DNA of 64,000 nt from Streptomyces sp. NBC_00461 (GCF_036013935.1 NZ_CP107902.1:7411001-7475000); one strand, 5' to 3'; numbered from the stretch's first letter, positions 44,265 through 53,695 are shown. Translations and numbers: made by a program. Notes: generated by a model from the letters alone, not told the origin.

Positions 44265-46391
44265 TTACGCCGGGACGCTCGCGAGACCCGGGGCCAGGAA
44301 CTTCTTGCCGTTCACGCGCTCGGAGACACCCTCGCGGTCCAGGTACGGCGTGATGCCGCCCAGGTGGAAGGGCCAGCCGGCGCCCGTGATCAGGCAAAGG
44401 TCGATGTCCTGGGCCTCGGCGACGACGCCCTCGTCGAGCATGAGCCCGATCTCCTGCGCCACCGCGTCCAGGACGCGGTCACGGACCTGCTCCTCGGTCA
44501 GGACGGAGTCACCCTGCTTCAGCAGCGCGGCGACCTCCGGGTCCAGCTCCGGCTTCCCGCTGTCGTACACGTAGAAGCCGCGCTTGCCCGCCTTGACGAC
44601 GGCCGCGAGGTTCGGGGAGACCGTGAAGCGGTCCGGGAAGGCCCGGTTGAGGGTCTCCGAGACGTGCAGGCCGATCGCGGGACCGACCAGCTCCAGGAGC
44701 ACGAGCGGGGACATCGGCAGACCGAGCGGCTCTACGGCCTTCTCGGCGACCTCGACCGGGGTGCCCTCGTCGATGACGTTCTGGATCTCGCCCATGAAGC
44801 GGGTGAGGATGCGGTTCACGACGAACGCCGGGGCGTCCTTGACCAGCACCGCGGTCTTCTTCAGCTTCTTGGCGACGGCGAAGGCCGTGGCCAGCGAGGC
44901 GTCGTCCGTCTGCTCGCCGCGGACGATCTCCAGCAGCGGGAGGATCGCGACCGGGTTGAAGAAGTGGAAGCCCACGACCCGCTCGGGGTTCTTCAGCTTC
45001 GACGCCATCTCGGAGATCGACAGCGAGGAGGTGTTGGTGGCGAGGATCGCGTGCGCCGGAGCGACCGCCTCGACCTCCGCGAACACCTGCTGCTTGACGC
45101 CGATCTCCTCGAAGACGGCCTCGATGATGAAGTCGGCGTCGGAGAAGCCCTCGGCCTTGTCCAGCACACCGGTGACCAGTGCCTTGAGGCGGTTGGCCTT
45201 GTCCTGGTTGATACGGCCCTTACCGAGCAGCTTCTCGATCTCGGTGTGGACGTAGCCCACACCCTTGTCGACGCGCTCCTGGTCGATGTCGGTCAGGACG
45301 ACCGGCACCTCCAGGCGACGCAGGAAGAGGAGGGCGAGCTGCGAGGCCATGAGGCCCGCGCCGACGACGCCGACCTTGGTGACCGGACGCGCCAGGTTCT
45401 TGTCCGGCGCACCGGCCGGACGCTTGCCGCGCTTCTGCACCAGGTTGAACGCGTAGATACCGGCGCGCAGTTCGCCACCCATGATCAGGTCCGCGAGGGC
45501 CTGGTCCTCGGCGTCGTAGCCCTGCTGCAGGTCGCCGTTCTTGGCGGCGGCGATGATGTCGAGCGCGCGGTAGGCGGCCGGAGCGGCCCCGTGCACCTTG
45601 GAGTCCGCGATGAAACGGCCCTTGGCGACGGCCTGGTCCCAGGCCTCACCGCGGTCGATGACCGGGCGCTCGACCTTGACGTCGCCCTTGAGGACGTTCG
45701 CGGTCCAGATCAGCGACTGCTCCAGGAAGTCGGCGCCCTCGAAGATGGCGTCGGCGATCCCCAGGTCGAAGACCTGCTGACCCTTGAGCTGCTTGTTCTG
45801 GTTGAGGCTGTTCTCGATGATCACCGAGACGGCCTTGTCGGCGCCGATCAGGTTCGGCAGCAGCGTGCAGCCGCCCCAGCCGGGGACCAGGCCGAGGAAG
45901 ACCTCGGGGAGCGAGAACGCCGGGAGGGCCTTGGAGACGGTCCGGTACGCGCAGTGCAGACCGACCTCGACGCCACCGCCCATCGCCGCGCCGTTGTAGT
46001 ACGCGAAGGTCGGCACCGCGATGCCCGCGAGGCGCTTGAACACCTCGTGGCCGCCCTTGCCGATGGCGAGCGCGTCCTTGTGCTCCTTGAGGAGCTCGAC
46101 GCCCTTGAGGTCGGCGCCGACCGCGAAGATGAACGGCTTGCCGGTGATGCCTACACCGACGATCTCGCCGGCCGCGGCCTCCTTCTCGACCTGGTCGATC
46201 GCGGTGTTGAGGTTCGCGAGCGAGGCCGGGCCGAAGGTGGTCGGCTTGGTGTGGTCGAAGCCGTTGTCCAGCGTGACGAGCGCGAAGCGCCCCGCGCCGA
46301 ACGGCAGGTCGAGGTGGCGTACGTGCGCGGACGTCACGACCTCGTCGGGGAACAGCTCGGCCGCGCCCTTCAGGAGTTCGGTGGTGCTCAC
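44265..46391 (-). CDS. fadB: Fatty acid oxidation multifunctional protein (enoyl-CoA hydratase / 3-hydroxyacyl-CoA dehydrogenase)
   Basis: A 708-residue two-enzyme protein. The N-terminal crotonase half (about 1-300) shows ADLKGVELLKEH, YNGAAMGGGVEVGLHC, and PEVFLGLVPGWGGCTLLPNL. The dehydrogenase half begins with the NAD loop VGVVGAGLMASQLA (about 335-350), then ATNTSSLSISEMA and GFHFFNPVAILPLLEIV with the catalytic His. GTG at 46391 overlaps the thiolase stop by four bases, so the two are translated in tandem as FadA-FadB, a complete beta-oxidation spiral after the dehydrogenase step. In S. coelicolor the equivalent pair is SCO6026-6027. Confidence 0.93.
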   Translation of the reverse strand: MSTTELLKGAAELFPDEVVTSAHVRHLDLPFGAGRFALVTLDNGFDHTKPTTFGPASLANLNTAIDQVEKEAAAGEIVGVGITGKPFIFAVGADLKGVELLKEHKDALAIGKGGHEVFKRLAGIAVPTFAYYNGAAMGGGVEVGLHCAYRTVSKALPAFSLPEVFLGLVPGWGGCTLLPNLIGADKAVSVIIENSLNQNKQLKGQQVFDLGIADAIFEGADFLEQSLIWTANVLKGDVKVERPVIDRGEAWDQAVAKGRFIADSKVHGAAPAAYRALDIIAAAKNGDLQQGYDAEDQALADLIMGGELRAGIYAFNLVQKRGKRPAGAPDKNLARPVTKVGVVGAGLMASQLALLFLRRLEVPVVLTDIDQERVDKGVGYVHTEIEKLLGKGRINQDKANRLKALVTGVLDKAEGFSDADFIIEAVFEEIGVKQQVFAEVEAVAPAHAILATNTSSLSISEMASKLKNPERVVGFHFFNPVAILPLLEIVRGEQTDDASLATAFAVAKKLKKTAVLVKDAPAFVVNRILTRFMGEIQNVIDEGTPVEVAEKAVEPLGLPMSPLVLLELVGPAIGLHVSETLNRAFPDRFTVSPNLAAVVKAGKRGFYVYDSGKPELDPEVAALLKQGDSVLTEEQVRDRVLDAVAQEIGLMLDEGVVAEAQDIDLCLITGAGWPFHLGGITPYLDREGVSERVNGKKFLAPGLASVPA

Positions 46392-47614
46392 TTGTTGCCT
46401 CCGGCGTCCTTGTGGTGCGGGTTCTCCCAGATGACCGTGGCGCCCATGCCGAAGCCGACGCACATGGTGGTGAGGCCGTAGCGGACCTCCGGCTGCTCCT
46501 CGAACTGGCGGGCCAGCTGCGTCATCAGACGGACGCCGGAGGAGGCGAGCGGGTGGCCGTACGCGATGGCGCCGCCGTACTGGTTGACGCGCGCGTCGTC
46601 GTCGGCGATGCCGTAGTGGTCGAGGAAGGCCAGGACCTGGATGGCGAAGGCTTCGTTGATCTCGAAGAGGTCGATGTCCCCGATCGACAGACCGGCCTTG
46701 GCGAGGGCCTTCTCGGTGGCCGGGATCGGGCCGTAGCCCATGACCTCCGGCTCGACGCCCACGAAGGCGTACGAGACCAGGCGCATCTTGACCGGCAGGT
46801 TGTTCTCGCGGGCGAAGTCCTCGCTCGCGATGATCGAGGCGGTGGCGCCGTCGTTCAGACCGGCCGCGTTACCGGCGGTGACCCGGCCGTGCACGCGGAA
46901 CGGGGTCTTGAGACCGGAGAGGTTCTCCAGGGTCGTACCCGGGCGCATGGGCTCGTCGGCGGTGACCAGGCCCCAGCCCGTCTCACCGGCCTCCGGGTTC
47001 GTCCGGCGTACGGAGATCGGGACCAGGTCGGCCTGGATCTTGCCGTTGGCGTACGCCTTGGCGGCCTTTTCCTGCGAGCGCACGGCGTACTCGTCGGCGC
47101 GCAGCTTGGTGATGTGCGGGTAGCGGTCGTGCAGGTTCTCCGCGGTCATGCCCATGAACAGGGCGGACTCGTCGACCAGCTTCTCGCTCACGAACCGCGG
47201 GTTCGGGTCCACGCCCTCGCCCATCGGGTGGCGGCCCATGTGCTCGACACCGCCGGCGATGACGGCGTCGTACGCGCCGAAGGCGATGGAGCCCGCGACG
47301 CTGGTGACGGCGGTCAGCGCACCGGCACACATGCGGTCGATGGAGTAGCCCGGGACCGACTGCGGCAGCCCGGCCAGGATGCCGGCCGTGCGGCCCAGCG
47401 TCAGACCCTGGTCACCGATCTGCGTGGTCGCGGCGATGGCGACCTCGTCGATCTTCTTCGGGTCGAGACCGGGGTTGCGGCGCAGCAGCTCCCGGATCGC
47501 CTTCACGACGAGGTCGTCGGCACGGGTCTCGTGGTAGATGCCCTTCGGGCCCGCCTTGCCGAACGGGGTGCGGACGCCGTCGACGAAGACGACGTCCCTG
47601 ACGGTACGAGGCAC
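46388..47614 (-). CDS. fadA: Acetyl-CoA C-acyltransferase (3-ketoacyl-CoA thiolase)
   Basis: A 408-residue thiolase that cleaves 3-ketoacyl-CoA with CoA in the last step of beta-oxidation. Nucleophile Cys in DRMCAGALTAV, then NEAFAIQVLAF, GHPLASSGVR with the His base, and the second Cys in TMCVGFGMGA. GTG at 47614 is preferred, with GGAGGAGAG upstream; the open frame extends 15 codons further without support. First gene of the fadA-fadB operon. Confidence 0.93.
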   Translation of the reverse strand: MPRTVRDVVFVDGVRTPFGKAGPKGIYHETRADDLVVKAIRELLRRNPGLDPKKIDEVAIAATTQIGDQGLTLGRTAGILAGLPQSVPGYSIDRMCAGALTAVTSVAGSIAFGAYDAVIAGGVEHMGRHPMGEGVDPNPRFVSEKLVDESALFMGMTAENLHDRYPHITKLRADEYAVRSQEKAAKAYANGKIQADLVPISVRRTNPEAGETGWGLVTADEPMRPGTTLENLSGLKTPFRVHGRVTAGNAAGLNDGATASIIASEDFARENNLPVKMRLVSYAFVGVEPEVMGYGPIPATEKALAKAGLSIGDIDLFEINEAFAIQVLAFLDHYGIADDDARVNQYGGAIAYGHPLASSGVRLMTQLARQFEEQPEVRYGLTTMCVGFGMGATVIWENPHHKDAGGNK

Positions 47615-47770
47615 GATGGCTCTCCTCCAGATGCGGGATGGCACTGCTGCGGCACGCATGCGCTGAGCGCGCGCTCAGGTCCCATGCTACTTACGGGTAA
47701 CGTGACTGCACAGTCCTGGAGGGTGGAGCGGCGAAGGTCACATCGACAGCGCCGGTGCCGGAGCGTCCTG

Positions 47771-47840
47771 CAGGGACGCGGGGCTGTGCTGATTTGCGGC
47801 TACCGCCGCGTGGGCGCGACCGGCCACAACGGACCCGCAG
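47771..47840. repeat. Dispersed streptomycete intergenic repeat, copy B
   Basis: A 70-base element starting CAGGGACGCGGGGCTGTG and ending ACCCGCAG, about four fifths identical to 2302-2372. It contains the inverted GCGGCTACCGCCGC stem. Confidence 0.7.
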
Positions 47841-47945
47841 TCCCGTACGGCGACTACCGAGGCGGCGCTGTGGGCCCTCTGGGTGTCAGTACCGGCGTAG
47901 GCGCGGGGTGCGAACCCGGCCCCTCCCCGGTGATCACCCCGACAC

Positions 47946-48051
47946 GTGGTGATCGTGAAGGGCATCACCGTCTACAACGACTTCTACATCCCCTTCCTCT
48001 GCATGCCGTCCCAGGATCTTGGCGTGATCTCGACGTCCCTGTTCCGGTTCA
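47946..48051 (+). pseudogene. Remnant of a MalG-type sugar ABC permease
   Basis: The frame reads VKGITVYNDFYIPFL, then CMPSQDLGVISTSLFRFR before running into unrelated sequence. NDFY-PFL-MPSQ-LGV-STSLF is the penultimate-helix region of carbohydrate ABC permeases (MalG/LacG type). Only about 34 residues are left, with no EAA loop before and no last helix after. It lies about 100 bases after repeat copy B. Confidence 0.62.
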
Positions 48052-48115
48052 GGCTTCACCCGAGGGGCGACCAGGTGAGGTGCCGCCGGGGGAGGCGGCG
48101 GCGAGCGCCCCCGCC

Positions 48116-49432
48116 CTACGCGGACAGCGCGGCCACCAGTACGGGCGTCACCTGCTCGACCTGCCACGGCCGGGCCCCGTAACCCGCCAGTGCCGCCCCG
48201 ACCGTCTCCGCGTCGACGACCTTCGGCGGTTCCCAGCACACGCGCCGCACGGTGTCCGGCGTGATCAGGTTCTCCTGGGGCATGTTCAGCTGCTCGGCCA
48301 ACGCGGACACGGCCGCCCGCGCCGCCGAGAGACGGGCCGCTGCCGCAGGGTCCTTGTCGGCCCAGGCACGCGGCGGCGGAGGCCCCGTCACCGGCTGCCC
48401 CGGTGCCGGCAACTGCACCTCCGGCAGGGCCTTCGCGCGATCGACGGCGGCCTGCCACTGCTCCAGCTGCCGCCGCCCCATGCGATGCCCGAACCCGTTC
48501 GAGGCGGCCAGCGCCTGCACGTCGGCCGGGAGCGCGAGCGCCGCCTCCACGATGGCGGCGTCACTGAGCACCTTGCCCGGTGACACGTCCCGCCGCTGGG
48601 CGATCCGGTCCCGCGTCTGCCACAGCTCCCGCACCACGGCGAGCTGCCGACGCCGCCGCACCTTGTGCATGCCGGACGTGCGCCGCCACGGATCCTTGCG
48701 GGGCTCCGGCGGCGGCGCCGAGGCGATCGCGTCGAACTCCTGCCGGGCCCAGTCGAGCTTGCCCTGCCGGTCCAGCTCCTTCTCCAGCGCGTCGCGCAGA
48801 TCGACGAGCAGCTCGACGTCCAGCGCCGCGTACCGCAGCCACGGATCGGGCAGCGGACGGGTCGACCAGTCGACGGCGGAGTGCCCCTTCTCGAGTACGA
48901 AGCCGAGGACGCCCTCGACCATGGCGCCGAGGCCGACCCTGGGGAACCCGGCGAGACGGCCGGCGAGTTCGGTGTCGAACAGCCGCGTCGGCACCATGCC
49001 TATCTCGCGCAGACAGGGCAGGTCCTGGGTGGCCGCGTGCAGCACCCATTCGACGCCCGAGAGCGCCTCACCGAGCGCCGACAGGTCGGGGCAGGCCACG
49101 GGGTCGATCAGCGCGGTCCCCGCGCCCTCGCGGCGCAGCTGGACGAGGTAGGCGCGCTGGCCGTAGCGGTAGCCGGAGGCGCGCTCGGCGTCGACGGCGA
49201 CAGGGCCGGAACCGGCCGCGAAGGCGGCGACCGCCTCGGCGAGCGCGTCCGCGTCGGCGATCACGGGCGGAACGCCCTCGCGCGGTTCGAGCAAGGGAAT
49301 CGGCTCCTGGCCCGGTTCCTGGCCCGGCTCTGGATTCGGCGCCCCCGTAACAGATGTTCCGCCGTCTTCCGGAGGGGCGCCTCCGGTGGTTCGCAGTGAG
49401 CTGTCTGCTGCGGTCTCTTGGGCGTCGGTCAC
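48116..49432 (-). CDS. rnd: Ribonuclease D-like 3'-5' exonuclease with HRDC domain
   Basis: A 438-residue DEDDy exonuclease. After a Pro/Glu-rich N-terminal about 50 residues, the catalytic motifs are VAVDAERASG (DxE), HAATQDLPCLREIG (Asp of ExoII) and RYAALDVELLVDL (YxxxD of ExoIII). An HRDC domain (about 245-330, VRELWQTRDRIAQRRDVSPGKVLSD) and a further C-terminal helical region follow. RNase D trims the 3' ends of tRNA and other stable RNA. ATG at 49432. It lies downstream of whiI on the same strand but behind a hairpin. Confidence 0.9.
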   Translation of the reverse strand: MTDAQETAADSSLRTTGGAPPEDGGTSVTGAPNPEPGQEPGQEPIPLLEPREGVPPVIADADALAEAVAAFAAGSGPVAVDAERASGYRYGQRAYLVQLRREGAGTALIDPVACPDLSALGEALSGVEWVLHAATQDLPCLREIGMVPTRLFDTELAGRLAGFPRVGLGAMVEGVLGFVLEKGHSAVDWSTRPLPDPWLRYAALDVELLVDLRDALEKELDRQGKLDWARQEFDAIASAPPPEPRKDPWRRTSGMHKVRRRRQLAVVRELWQTRDRIAQRRDVSPGKVLSDAAIVEAALALPADVQALAASNGFGHRMGRRQLEQWQAAVDRAKALPEVQLPAPGQPVTGPPPPRAWADKDPAAAARLSAARAAVSALAEQLNMPQENLITPDTVRRVCWEPPKVVDAETVGAALAGYGARPWQVEQVTPVLVAALSA

Positions 49433-49458
49433 GTGTCAAGGGTATCTGTGTATGGACA

Positions 49459-49492
49459 GCGCCCGCCGACGTAACGTTCCGTCGGCGGGCGC
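49459..49492 (-). terminator. Terminator downstream of whiI
   Basis: Perfect 13-bp arms GCGCCCGCCGACG / CGTCGGCGGGCGC with an 8-nt loop, between the whiI stop and the RNase D start on the minus strand. Confidence 0.8.
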
Positions 49493-49626
49493 CTGGGGGT
49501 CGTAAACCAGTCAGGTCGGTGAAAGATCCGGTTCGCGACAGGTGGGACACGGGCGGGGAATCAGCGGTCGATTCTGTTCATGTCCGTGAACGAAAGAGAC
49601 GTACGGGTCGGTGGATTGCGTACGGG

Positions 49627-50289
49627 TCAGTGGATGATGCCGGTCCGGAGGGCCACCGCGACCATCCCGGCGCGGTCGCCCGTGCCGAGCTTGCGGGCGA
49701 TGCGGGCGAGGTGGCTCTTGACGGTCAGCGCGGACAGGCCCATGGAGACACCGATCGCTTTGTTCGACTGGCCCTCCGCGACCAGTCGCAGCACCTCGAC
49801 CTCGCGGCCGGAGAGCTCGCGGTAGCCACCCGGGTGACTCGGGGCACCCGGGGGGCGGCGGTGCATACGGGCGGCGGCGGATCCGATGGGCGCGGCGCCC
49901 GGCCGGGTGGGGAGCCCGACGTTCGTACGGGTGCCGGTGACGACGTAGCCCTTGACGCCGCCCGCGAGGGCGTTGCGTACGGCGCCGATGTCGTCGGCGG
50001 CGGACAGGGCCAGGCCGTTGGGCCAGCCCGCCGCGCGGGTCTCGGAGAGGATGGTGAGGCCGGATCCGTCGGGGAGATGGACGTCGGCGACGCAGATGTC
50101 GCGGGGGTTGCCGATGCGGGGACGAGCCTCCGCGATGGACGAGGCCTCGATGACGTCGCGCACACCGAGCGCCCACAGATGGCGGGTGACGGTGGAGCGG
50201 ACGCGCGGGTCGGCCACGACCACCATTGCGGTCGGCTTGTTCGGGCGGTAGGCGACCAGGCTTGCGGGCTGCTCAAGGAGAACGGACAC
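49627..50289 (-). CDS. whiI: Orphan atypical response regulator WhiI
   Basis: A 220-residue NarL/LuxR-type regulator needed for aerial-hypha septation in Streptomyces. The receiver domain (about 20-120) keeps Asp27 and Asp69 but has only one acidic residue in the first site and Thr118 where response regulators have an invariant Lys, so conventional phosphorylation is unlikely. The LuxR-type HTH is at about 157-215 (LSGREVEVLRLVAEGQSNKA). No kinase gene is adjacent. GTG at 50289 with AGGAGG upstream. The promoter fits sigma-WhiG, in line with the known dependence of whiI on WhiG. Position between RNase D and hemE agrees with the S. coelicolor order as I recall it. Confidence 0.9.
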   Translation of the reverse strand: MSVLLEQPASLVAYRPNKPTAMVVVADPRVRSTVTRHLWALGVRDVIEASSIAEARPRIGNPRDICVADVHLPDGSGLTILSETRAAGWPNGLALSAADDIGAVRNALAGGVKGYVVTGTRTNVGLPTRPGAAPIGSAAARMHRRPPGAPSHPGGYRELSGREVEVLRLVAEGQSNKAIGVSMGLSALTVKSHLARIARKLGTGDRAGMVAVALRTGIIH

Positions 50290-50332
50290 CAGGCCTCCTG
50301 GGGGTGCGGGACGGCTTTCAAGGTCACAAACG

Positions 50333-50360
50333 TCTTCGGCACCAAACCTGGAGCACTTTA
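50333..50360 (-). promoter_or_regulatory. Sigma-WhiG-type promoter of whiI
   Basis: Minus strand: TAAA (50360-50357), exactly 16 bases, GCCGAAGA (50340-50333). The WhiG/FliA-class consensus is TAAA-N16-GCCGATAA, so 10 of 12 specified bases match. It lies 44 bases before the whiI start codon. Confidence 0.75.
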
Positions 50361-50524
50361 GGGAAAGATCACGATTTAGTGAGTAACAATCCGTGCAATT
50401 CGGACAAGCGATCGATCGCTCGATGAATGAATCGGTCCGTTCGAGGACCGTTCGTGACTGAAAGTGGCCGAGTCGACAAAGTGACGGTCAAGAAGGCGGC
50501 CAAGAAGAGTGGTCAAGGAGGCGG

Positions 50525-51193
50525 TCAACGCGACTGCGGGTCCCGTCGCTGCGGCAGCGTCACGACCGACGCGTCGCCCGGCCCGGCCGGCGGCAGTCCG
50601 GCGACCTGGGCCAGCAGATCGCACCAGGAGGCAAGGTGGGCGGCCGTGTCGGGGACGCCGCCCAGGCCCTCACGGGGCGTCCAGGAGGCGCGGATCTCGA
50701 TCTGTGACGCGGCCGGCCGCTCCGACAGCCCGCCGAAGTAGTGCGAGCTCGCGCGGGTGACGGTGCCGCTCGCTTCGCCGTACGACAGCCCGCGCGCGGA
50801 GAGCGCGCCGGTCAGCCACGACCAGCACACGTCGGGCAGCAGCGGGTCGGCGGCCATCTCCGGCTCCAGCTCCGCGCGCACCAGCGTGACCAGCCGGAAG
50901 GTGCCCCGCCAGGCGTCGTGCCCCTCCGGATCGTGCAACAGCACCAGCCGGCCGTCCGCCAGGTCCTGGTCGCCGTCGACGACGGTGGCCTCCAGCGCGT
51001 ACGCGAAGGGGGCGAGCCGCTGCGGTGCGCGGGTCGCCTCGACCTCGATCTGCGGCCGCAGCCGCGCGGTCCTCAGCGCGTCGACGGCAGCCCGGAAGGG
51101 CACCGGGGGTGTACTGCTCCCATCCCGGTCCCCCTCCTTGGTGTCGTCCATTCCGTCAGCGCCGTCCGACAGTCGTCCCTGAGCCGCAGCCAT
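50525..51193 (-). CDS. DUF3000 domain-containing protein
   Basis: A 222-residue actinobacterial protein of unknown function. The N-terminal about 30 residues are acidic and disordered; the domain proper starts at PVPFRAAVDALRTARLRPQIEVEATRAP in part and includes RLAPFAYALEATV, LLHDPEGHDAWRGTFRLV and PDVCWSWLTGAL. No catalytic motif or signal peptide is evident. It is conserved next to hemE across streptomycetes (from memory) and is transcribed divergently from it, but no link to heme is known. Confidence 0.85.
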   Translation of the reverse strand: MAAAQGRLSDGADGMDDTKEGDRDGSSTPPVPFRAAVDALRTARLRPQIEVEATRAPQRLAPFAYALEATVVDGDQDLADGRLVLLHDPEGHDAWRGTFRLVTLVRAELEPEMAADPLLPDVCWSWLTGALSARGLSYGEASGTVTRASSHYFGGLSERPAASQIEIRASWTPREGLGGVPDTAAHLASWCDLLAQVAGLPPAGPGDASVVTLPQRRDPQSR

Positions 51194-51319
51194 GCGGGGA
51201 AGATTAAAGGGAACGGGGGCTTCGCGCAGGGAGGGACACCCGTGCGGGGGCCGCCTGTCCGGATAGTGCCCCGCGAACCCGGGCCGTCACCGCTGTGACG
51301 CCGTGCGAGACTTGCCGTC

Positions 51320-52408
51320 GTGAGTGCGAACGAGAGCCCTGCGGGCCAGGCCCAGACGCCGACGACAGCAACGCCCGACGCGGTCAGGGAATCCGCCTTC
51401 CTGAAGGCGTGCAGGCGCGAGCCCGTGCCGCACACGCCGGTGTGGTTCATGCGGCAGGCCGGGCGTTCGCTGCCCGAGTACCGCAAGGTGCGCGAGGGCA
51501 TCCCGATGCTCGAGTCCTGCACGCGCCCGGAACTCGTCACCGAGATCACCCTCCAGCCAGTGCGCCGGCACGGCGTGGACGCGGCGATCTACTACAGCGA
51601 CATCGTCGTCCCGCTCAAGGCCATCGGCATCGACCTCGACATCAAGCCCGGCGTCGGCCCGGTCGTCGAGCATCCCATCCGCACCCGCGCCGACCTGGCC
51701 CAGCTGCGCGACCTCACCCCCGAGGACGTCTCGTACGTCAGCGAGGCGATCGGCCTGCTGACGCGCGAGCTCGGCTCGACCCCGCTGATCGGTTTCGCGG
51801 GCGCGCCTTTCACCCTCGCGAGCTACCTCGTCGAGGGCGGCCCCTCGCGCACGTACGAGAACGCCAAGGCGATGATGTACGGCGACCCCGAGCTCTGGGC
51901 CGACCTGCTCGACCGCCTCGCGGAGATCACGGCCGCGTTCCTGAAGGTGCAGATCGAGGCGGGTGCCTCCGCGGTCCAGCTGTTCGACTCGTGGGCCGGC
52001 GCCCTCGCCCCGGTCGACTACCGCCGCTCCGTGCTGCCCGCCTCCACCAAGGTCTTCGAGGCCGTGGCCGGCTACGGCGTCCCGCGCATCCACTTCGGCG
52101 TCGGCACGGGCGAACTGCTCGGCCTCATGGGCGAGGCCGGTGCGGACGTCGTGGGCGTCGACTGGCGTGTCCCGCTCGACGAGGCCGCCCGCCGGGTCGG
52201 CCCCGGCAAGGCGTTCCAGGGCAACCTCGACCCGACGGTCCTGTTCGCCTCCAAGGAGGCCGTCGAGGCCAAGACCCGCGAGGTCCTCGACTCCGCCGCC
52301 GGCCTGGAGGGCCACGTGTTCAACCTCGGCCACGGCGTCATGCCGACCACCGACCCGGACGCGCTGACCCGGCTCGTGGAGTACGTCCACGCGCAGACCG
52401 CCCGCTGA
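51320..52408 (+). CDS. hemE: Uroporphyrinogen decarboxylase
   Basis: A 362-residue TIM-barrel enzyme that removes four carboxylates from uroporphyrinogen III to give coproporphyrinogen III in heme synthesis. The signature [16 protein letters not shown] near the N-terminus holds the substrate-binding Arg residues; [13 protein letters not shown] contains the key Asp; [16 protein letters not shown] and FNLGHGVMP complete the family motifs. The first 20 residues are a variable tail. GTG at 51320 is the family-consistent start. Convergent with the rhomboid gene. Confidence 0.97.
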   Translation: MSANESPAGQAQTPTTATPDAVRESAFLKACRREPVPHTPVWFMRQAGRSLPEYRKVREGIPMLESCTRPELVTEITLQPVRRHGVDAAIYYSDIVVPLKAIGIDLDIKPGVGPVVEHPIRTRADLAQLRDLTPEDVSYVSEAIGLLTRELGSTPLIGFAGAPFTLASYLVEGGPSRTYENAKAMMYGDPELWADLLDRLAEITAAFLKVQIEAGASAVQLFDSWAGALAPVDYRRSVLPASTKVFEAVAGYGVPRIHFGVGTGELLGLMGEAGADVVGVDWRVPLDEAARRVGPGKAFQGNLDPTVLFASKEAVEAKTREVLDSAAGLEGHVFNLGHGVMPTTDPDALTRLVEYVHAQTAR

Positions 52409-52421
52409 CTCTCCGCACGAC

Positions 52422-53249
52422 TCACCAGGTGTGCCGGGGCCGTGCCCTCCTGCCGAACAGCAGGCCGCGCGGTTCCGGCGGCGGGGGTGTGCCCGGCTTG
52501 AGCGGCCAGGCGAGGAGCATGCCGACCAGGAAGCCGACGACGTGCGCCGCGTACGCCACCGTCCCGGCGGTGGAGACGCCCTCGCCCGACGAGTAGACCG
52601 CCTGGAGCACGAACCAGAAGCCCAGCACCAGCCAGGCCGGCAGTCTCAGTGGCAGGAAGATCAGGAACGGCACGAGGACCCAGACCCTGGCCTTCGGATA
52701 CAGCACCAGATAGGCGCCCAGGACACCGGCGATAGCCCCGGATGCGCCGATCAGCGGGTCACTGGAGTCGGCGTTGACGAGCGCGAAGCCGTACGACGCC
52801 GCGTAGCCGCAGACGACGTAGAACAGCGCGTACCTGATGTGCCCCATGCGGTCCTCGACGTTGTTGCCGAAGATCAGCAGGAAGAGCATGTTGCCGAGCA
52901 GGTGCAGCCAGCCGCCGTGCAGGAACATGGCGGTGACGACGGACAGCGCCGGGGACTTGTCGTAGCCCGGTGGGGCCACCACGCAGCCCAGTGCGCCGTT
53001 CGTCGCCCTGCCGATCTCGCCCGTGGGGACCACACGCGGCATCTGATGGTGGATCAACTCCTGTGGTACCGCCGCGTAGTGGTCCAGGAACGCCTGCAGA
53101 TGGCACATCTGCGACAGGCTGCTGTCGCCCGCCACGGAACCGGCGAGGCCGGGCGTGTACAGGAAGACGAGGACGTTCGCGGCGATCAGCGCGTACGTCA
53201 CCCAGGGGGTGCGGCGCACCGGGTTCACGTCATGGACGGGGATGACCAC
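52422..53249 (-). CDS. Rhomboid-family intramembrane serine protease
   Basis: A 275-residue membrane protein with about six to seven helices. The catalytic Ser is in GASGAIAGVLGAYL and the His in VAYAAHVVGFLVGM; the LHGGWLHLLGNMLFL segment carries the helix-2 motif (H...HLxxN). A loop with three Cys (about 48-95, QMCHLQ and GCVVAPP) precedes it. Such enzymes cut transmembrane helices; the substrate is unknown. It ends 13 bases from the hemE stop. Confidence 0.92.
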   Translation of the reverse strand: MVIPVHDVNPVRRTPWVTYALIAANVLVFLYTPGLAGSVAGDSSLSQMCHLQAFLDHYAAVPQELIHHQMPRVVPTGEIGRATNGALGCVVAPPGYDKSPALSVVTAMFLHGGWLHLLGNMLFLLIFGNNVEDRMGHIRYALFYVVCGYAASYGFALVNADSSDPLIGASGAIAGVLGAYLVLYPKARVWVLVPFLIFLPLRLPAWLVLGFWFVLQAVYSSGEGVSTAGTVAYAAHVVGFLVGMLLAWPLKPGTPPPPEPRGLLFGRRARPRHTW

Positions 53250-53374
53250 AAGGAATGTGTGCCCCCAGGGGGCCAGGTGAACCGGTGAACACGGGCACGC
53301 GCGCGTGCGTATGACTCCTCAACCGCCCGCGGCACGGGGAAGGCGGGTCGCGGGGACGACGTGAGGAACAGGCG

Positions 53375-53695
53375 ATGAACGACCGAGTTACTCCTGCGAT
53401 GCAGGCCACGCCCGACGGTGAGGCCGAGCTCTCCCTGGTGGTGAGGCTGCCGTGGGAGGACGTCGCCCGGCTCGGCCAGGAGGCGGGGCGGCTGGCTTCG
53501 CAGATGCAGCGGCCGGTGACCCTCGACGAGGCGGTGAGCCACCGGCTGCGATCCGTGCGCAGTGCCGCGCATGCGAAACCGGCGGGGGAGCAGCCGGCGG
53601 CGGTGACGTCCACGGCCTCCGTGTCGTCGCTGCCGCCGCGGCCTCCGGCGGAGCAGGCGCGGCAGGCGATCGAGCGGATCAACGGGTCGGCGTAG
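53375..53695 (+). CDS. Small hypothetical protein
   Basis: A 106-residue protein, no signal peptide or membrane helix. It starts with a short beta/alpha part (ELSLVVRLPWEDVARLGQEAGRLAS), continues through an amphipathic helix region (TLDEAVSHRLRSV) and ends in a Pro/Ala/Ser-rich tail followed by ARQAIERINGS. Codon bias is right for a real gene and AGGAACAGG precedes the ATG. I do not recognise the family; similar short proteins occur in streptomycetes beside the heme genes. Confidence 0.65.
   Translation: MNDRVTPAMQATPDGEAELSLVVRLPWEDVARLGQEAGRLASQMQRPVTLDEAVSHRLRSVRSAAHAKPAGEQPAAVTSTASVSSLPPRPPAEQARQAIERINGSA

Larger units (their letters stand above)
47615..48115. other. Intergenic region with repeat and gene debris
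   Basis: About 500 bases between fadA and the RNase D gene. It contains the fadA promoter side, a copy of the dispersed intergenic repeat (47771-47840), and a fragment of a sugar permease gene (47946-48051). No intact gene is seen. Confidence 0.7.

Noticed and set aside
47934..48458. Minus-strand 174-codon frame near the RNase D gene end
   Set aside because: It overlaps RNase D in another frame and its translation is low-complexity Gly/Arg/Ala.
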